Positions 16,063 to 19,176 of a stretch of 19,176 nucleotides of DNA are shown here, piece by piece (the first letter of the stretch is position 1; each line of letters starts with the position of its first letter). A model generated the notes under the pieces. The model worked only from the letters and a program-made list of their open reading frames with translations. It was not told the DNA's origin and did not search any database. The translations under genes were made by a program, and so were the position numbers. Source of the DNA: an uncultured Prevotella sp. (GTDB lineage: Bacteria > Bacteroidota > Bacteroidia > Bacteroidales > Bacteroidaceae); NCBI GenBank assembly GCA_945637645.1, contig CALZDK010000012.1:1-19176 (forward strand), read 5' to 3'.

Positions 16063-16180
16063 TTGAAAGTTGAAGATTGGAGGTGGAAAGATAAAAAATT
16101 GAAGGTTGAAAATTGAATAGCTGCGCGCGGTTATTTGTCGCGGCAATTCAATCTTCAACCTTCAACATTCAATGTTCAAT
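16063..16180. repeat. Heptanucleotide-phased inverted repeat cluster between pgk and serS
   Basis: The left half has TTGAA-like units starting at 16063, 16070, 16077 (TTGGA), 16084 (TGGAA), 16099, 16106 and 16113. The right half has TTCAA units at 16147, 16154, 16161, 16168 and 16175, all exactly seven apart. The halves are inverted, so 16099-16118 pairs with 16146-16165 over 20 positions with one mismatch. The centre (16119-16145) is a G/C-rich segment with CGCG arms. This is a designed-looking, periodic, non-coding element rather than simple A/T richness. Confidence 0.75.
16093..16165 (-). terminator. Intrinsic terminator of pgk within the repeat
   Basis: On the minus strand the 20-base arm (complement of 16146-16165) pairs with the complement of 16099-16118; the one mismatch becomes a G-U pair in this RNA. 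The G/C-rich middle (TGCCGCG with CGCGCA) extends the stem. A six-base T-run follows directly (complement of 16093-16098). It begins about 20 bases after the pgk stop. The plus-strand direction has no U-run. Confidence 0.8.
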
Positions 16181-16185
16181 ATCCT

Positions 16186-17454
16186 TTATCCCTTGATAGC
16201 AGCGATGCCAGGAAGAACCTTGCCCTCGATAGCCTCGAGCAGGGCACCACCACCAGTAGAGATGTATGAAACCTTGTCGGCAAGACCGAACTTGTTTACA
16301 CAAGCCACTGAGTCACCACCACCGATGAGAGAGAAAGCACCCTCTGCTGTTGCCTTGGCGATAGCCTCACCTACGGCACGCGAACCAGCAGTGAACTCCT
16401 CACACTCGAAGCAGCCTGCAGGACCGTTCCAAAGAATGGTCTTAGCACCCTCAATAGCGGCAGCAAACTTCTCACGGCTCTCAGGACCAGCGTCAAGACC
16501 GTCCCAACCAGCCTCGATGGCATTTGATGGGAACACCTGAATCTTTGCACCTTCCTTCACAGAGAATGTCTTGAAGTCGTAGCCTGTGCAGCATACAGAG
16601 TCAGAACCGAGCACGAGCTCCACGCCCTTCTCAGCAGCCATCTTCTCCACGCCAAGAGCCACGTCGAGCTTGTCGAGCTCAACGATAGAGTCGCCGATCT
16701 CGCCACCGTGAGCCTTTGCGAATGTGTAGGTCATACCACCGCAGAGGATGAGCTTGTCAACCTTGCCGAGCAGATTCTCGATGATACCAATCTTTGTGGA
16801 AACCTTAGAGCCACCCATGATGGCAACGAACGGACGCTTGATGTTGTTGAGCACGTTGTCAACAGCCTTCACCTCTTTCTCCATCAGATAGCCCAACATC
16901 TTGTTGTCGGCATCGAAGTAGTCGGCTATAACAGCTGTAGAGGCATGCTTGCGGTGAGCGGTACCGAAGGCGTCCATAACGTAGCAGTCAGCGTAAGAAG
17001 CGAGCTTCTTGGCGAAATCCTTCTGGCGGCCCTTCATCTCCTTCTTTGCCTCGTCGTACTCTGGAGTACCCTTCTCCACGCCTACTGGCTTGCCTTCCTC
17101 CTCTGGATAGAAGCGGAGGTTCTCCAAAAGCAGAGCCTCACCTGGCTTCAGTGCGGCAACCTCTGCGTCGGCATTGGCGCAGTCGGCAGCAAACTTCACC
17201 TCCACGCCGAGGTTTGCGCTCACGTTCTTAACAATCTGTGCGAGAGAAAGTTCTTTCTTCACCTTGCCCTTTGGCTTGCCCATGTGGCTCATCATGATGA
17301 GTGCGCCACCGTCGGCGAGCACCTTCTTCAGTGTAGGCAGAGCACCCTTGATACGGGTCTCGTCGGTTACAACACCATTCTCATTCAGTGGCACGTTGAA
17401 GTCCACACGAACAATTGCCTTCTTACCGGCAAAGTTAAACTGATCGATATTCAT
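16186..17454 (-). CDS. pgk: Phosphoglycerate kinase
   Basis: Glycolytic enzyme that transfers phosphate from 1,3-bisphosphoglycerate to ADP. The 422 residues contain VRVDFNVP (15-22, substrate binding), SHMGKPKGK, LLENLRFYPEEE, DAFGTAHRKHAS, GGSKVSTKIGIIENLL, CGGMTYTF, NGPAGCFE, and the nucleotide-site STGGGALLEAIEG (399-411). Small departures from the textbook motifs (SHLGRPKG, NGPMGVFE) are conservative. Codon choice is strongly biased, with few rare-looking codons, as expected for a highly expressed gene. It has its own promoter with a T/A-tract upstream and its own terminator, so it is probably monocistronic. Confidence 0.99.
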   Translation of the reverse strand: MNIDQFNFAGKKAIVRVDFNVPLNENGVVTDETRIKGALPTLKKVLADGGALIMMSHMGKPKGKVKKELSLAQIVKNVSANLGVEVKFAADCANADAEVAALKPGEALLLENLRFYPEEEGKPVGVEKGTPEYDEAKKEMKGRQKDFAKKLASYADCYVMDAFGTAHRKHASTAVIADYFDADNKMLGYLMEKEVKAVDNVLNNIKRPFVAIMGGSKVSTKIGIIENLLGKVDKLILCGGMTYTFAKAHGGEIGDSIVELDKLDVALGVEKMAAEKGVELVLGSDSVCCTGYDFKTFSVKEGAKIQVFPSNAIEAGWDGLDAGPESREKFAAAIEGAKTILWNGPAGCFECEEFTAGSRAVGEAIAKATAEGAFSLIGGGDSVACVNKFGLADKVSYISTGGGALLEAIEGKVLPGIAAIKG

Positions 17455-17518
17455 AATTTTTATCTATTAAAGTGTTTAATTTATTACCTTAATTATTTCA
17501 ATATGCTCTTAGCGACCG

Positions 17519-17576
17519 CAAAGTTACAACAAATAATTCAATTCACGAAACATTATCCACTTTTTTTTGTTTTTTT
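17519..17576 (-). promoter_or_regulatory. pgk promoter with upstream A-tract
   Basis: On the minus strand the -7 element is TAACTTTG (complement of 17519-17526), an exact TAnnTTTG match; TTTCG lies 19 bases upstream (complement of 17546-17550). Directly further upstream are two A-runs of seven and eight bases (complement of 17561-17576), positioned like an UP element. The leader would be about 60 bases. Confidence 0.7.
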
Positions 17577-17655
17577 GTATATATAACATTCCTCTTGTCA
17601 AACACCTTGTGGTTGAATAAATGGTTAAACTATCTTAACCGTGCTATTTTATTTA

Positions 17656-17686
17656 TGCAATCAATTGCAAAGTCTATAATATTGCA
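17656..17686 (+). promoter_or_regulatory. Possible operator: TGCAAT/ATTGCA repeats over the -33 element
   Basis: TGCAAT (17656-17661) and ATTGCA (17664-17669) are perfect inverted 6-base arms two bases apart, overlapping the -33 TTG. A third ATTGCA (17681-17686) lies just before the -7 element. This arrangement could bind a repressor, but A/T-rich DNA often gives such arms by chance. Confidence 0.3.
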
Positions 17687-17695
17687 CTACCTTTG
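17665..17695 (+). promoter_or_regulatory. Bacteroides-type promoter for the secreted hydrolase gene
   Basis: TTG (17665-17667) and TACCTTTG (17688-17695) are 20 bases apart, matching the primary sigma consensus. The start of transcription would be about 17701-17703, leaving only about 15 bases before the ATG at 17716. Confidence 0.75.
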
Positions 17696-17715
17696 CGACA
17701 ATAATAAACAGAAAG

Positions 17716-19008
17716 ATGAAAACGAAAAAGACAATTATCACAGCACTGCTCGCAATAATGTCGTTCAACGTCATGGCACAGGAAGGCGCATGGACAGGCA
17801 ATCTCGACATTCAAGGCACAAAACTGCCGTTGGTGTTCAACTTCTCGCCAGAGGGTTGCACCTTAGACTCTCCAACCCAGGGAGCCAAAGGCATAAAGGC
17901 AAACAAGACCACCACGGCAGACGGAAAAATCTGCGTTGCCATACCAACTATTAACGCTTCGTTCGAGGGGAAAATGGAGGGAAGCAGCATTGTGGGAACT
18001 TTCACACAAAACGGACTGTCGCTGCCAATGACACTCACTCCCGGCTCTCCAAAGGCAAACCGTCCGCAGACTCCTGTGCCTCCATTCCCCTACTCCACCG
18101 AGGAAGTGGCGTTCAGCAATGGAGGCATCACTCTCAACGGCACACTAACGCTGCCCGCAAACTGCAACAAGAACACTAAAGTGGTGCTGATGGTCACAGG
18201 CAGCGGACAACAAAACCGCGACGAAGAGGTTTTTGACCATAAGCCCTTTGCCGTGATAGCCGATGCACTTGCACGCCAAGGCATTGCCTCACTGCGCTAC
18301 GACGACCGTGGCTATGGCGACCCGACACTGAAATTCTCCAACTTCACTACAGAAGACTTCAAGCAAGACGCAGAAGCAGGAGTGAACTTCTTGCGCAAAC
18401 GTTTCAAAAGGGTTGGCATTCTCGGTCATAGCGAGGGAGGAACAATAGCGCTGATGCTTGCCGGTGAGGGAAAGGCAGACTACATTGTCTCTATGGCAGG
18501 CATGGCAACATCGGGCAAAGAGACACTACTGATGCAGAACCGCATAGGAATGTCTTCCGTAGGGCTGCCAAAAGAAACAGTCGATGCCTATTGCAACGCA
18601 CTCGACAAGGCCTTTGGGCAGTTGTCAGAGGGCAAGAGCGTAAAGGAGATTGACCGAAGGGATGTCCCCGTATTGCTAAGATCCTATTTCGAGAAAGCAA
18701 TGGAACAAGCCGACACGCCATTCATGCGCCACATACTGTCTATTGATGTTCGCCCCATATTGGGCAACATAAAATGTCCGGTGCTTGCAATAAACGGAAA
18801 GAAGGACATGCAGGTTGACTGCGTGAAGAACATCTCCGCCCTTCAGCACGGATTGACGAATTGCAAACCGACGATAATCTCTCTCGACAACCTCAACCAT
18901 CTGTTCCAACACTGCACCACCGGCAACTTCCTGGAATATCAGCAGATTGAGGAAACCATCTCAAACGAAGTGCTGACCACAATCTCAGCATGGCTCAAGG
19001 CTCTTTAG
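17716..19008 (+). CDS. Secreted alpha/beta hydrolase with N-terminal beta-rich domain
   Basis: A 430-residue protein with a clear signal peptide (MKTKKTIITALLAIMSFNVMAQ, cleavage after about residue 22). Residues 23-115 form a beta-rich segment (GAWTGNLDIQGTKLPL...) like lipocalin-type extensions of Bacteroidota hydrolases. The hydrolase fold follows from about 125, with VMVTGSGQQNRDEE (oxyanion region), the RYDDRGYG strand-loop, nucleophile Ser239 in GHSEGG, probable acid Asp364 (NGKKDMQVD) and probable base His395 (DNLNHLF). It resembles S9/BAAT-type esterases and acyl hydrolases; the substrate is unknown. It likely acts in the periplasm. It is transcribed divergently from pgk from its own promoter. 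Confidence 0.9.
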   Translation: MKTKKTIITALLAIMSFNVMAQEGAWTGNLDIQGTKLPLVFNFSPEGCTLDSPTQGAKGIKANKTTTADGKICVAIPTINASFEGKMEGSSIVGTFTQNGLSLPMTLTPGSPKANRPQTPVPPFPYSTEEVAFSNGGITLNGTLTLPANCNKNTKVVLMVTGSGQQNRDEEVFDHKPFAVIADALARQGIASLRYDDRGYGDPTLKFSNFTTEDFKQDAEAGVNFLRKRFKRVGILGHSEGGTIALMLAGEGKADYIVSMAGMATSGKETLLMQNRIGMSSVGLPKETVDAYCNALDKAFGQLSEGKSVKEIDRRDVPVLLRSYFEKAMEQADTPFMRHILSIDVRPILGNIKCPVLAINGKKDMQVDCVKNISALQHGLTNCKPTIISLDNLNHLFQHCTTGNFLEYQQIEETISNEVLTTISAWLKAL

Positions 19009-19070
19009 CCCTGCGATGATTAAAGTGAATGTCAAGAGCTTCATGAAGCGATAGCATTGCATACCCACAA

Positions 19071-19110
19071 GTTTAAGGGCAGCGACCACAATTTGCCGCT
19101 GTCCTTAAAC
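19071..19110 (+). terminator. Hairpin downstream of the hydrolase gene
   Basis: GTTTAAGGGCAGCG (19071-19084) pairs with CGCTGTCCTTAAAC (19097-19110) over 14 positions, with one G-U pair, around a 12-base loop. No immediate U-run follows (CAATTCC, then scattered Ts), so it is a weak or Rho-assisted terminator or an mRNA 3' stabiliser. A 12-base perfect palindrome, GCTTCATGAAGC, lies at 19038-19049. I see no gene in 19009-19176. Confidence 0.55.
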
Positions 19111-19176
19111 CAATTCCATACATTTTGCATTTTCCCGCCGTTTTACTTGCATATAAGAAAAATAAGTCGTATTTTT

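Noticed and set aside
16708..17586. Plus-strand ORF of 292 codons opposite pgk
   Set aside because: Antisense shadow of a highly biased gene; it runs through the pgk promoter region and has no family motif.
17623..17640. Inverted repeat GGTTAA/TTAACC between pgk and the hydrolase gene
   Set aside because: Only six pairs in A/T-rich DNA, away from both core promoters; could be chance.

Overview
The window looks like ordinary chromosomal DNA from a member of the Bacteroidota, most likely order Bacteroidales and Prevotella-like. The evidence is: promoters of the Bacteroides type (TTTG or TTG, about 19-20 bases, then TAnnTTTG), little sign of Shine-Dalgarno sequences before start codons, a tRNA gene with no encoded CCA, a Rho factor with a very long disordered N-terminal insertion, and family versions typical of this phylum (fused NfnAB, DUF486, secreted M64 peptidase). 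The species call is inference. Almost all of the window is coding.

Layout. The 3' part of a tRNA-Lys(CUU) gene opens the window. A tight plus-strand cluster follows: lon, tgt, an LptF/LptG-type permease gene and a DEAD-box helicase gene, joined by 4-base or 1-base overlaps or a 15-base gap. A well-formed promoter just after the helicase stop drives rho. The rho leader contains two inverted repeats and a possible 22-codon upstream ORF ending one base before the rho start. After rho come a short folK-like gene and a secreted M64 metallopeptidase gene, which overlap by ATGA. Plus-strand and minus-strand transcription converge at about 10.2 kb on a strong two-way terminator.

On the minus strand, from right to left, lie pgk with its own promoter and terminator, and then a probable operon: serS, the fused NfnAB-type oxidoreductase, a DUF486 membrane protein, a TtcA-type tRNA thiolase and a GT14 glycosyltransferase. 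Two ATGA overlaps link the middle genes. Divergent from pgk is a promoter and a gene for a secreted alpha/beta hydrolase that runs nearly to the right edge.

Themes. Several genes serve translation and its RNAs (tRNA-Lys, Tgt, TtcA, SerS, DEAD-box helicase), transcription termination (Rho) and protein quality control (Lon). Others serve central redox and carbon metabolism (NfnAB, Pgk) and the cell envelope or export (LptF/G-type permease, GT14, M64, hydrolase). I see no mobile element, CRISPR array, phage gene or defence system. The features most worth a second look are the rho leader, a heptanucleotide-phased intergenic repeat beside pgk and serS, a Tgt lacking two of its usual zinc cysteines, a shortened HPPK lacking a catalytic arginine, and the NfnAB fusion.
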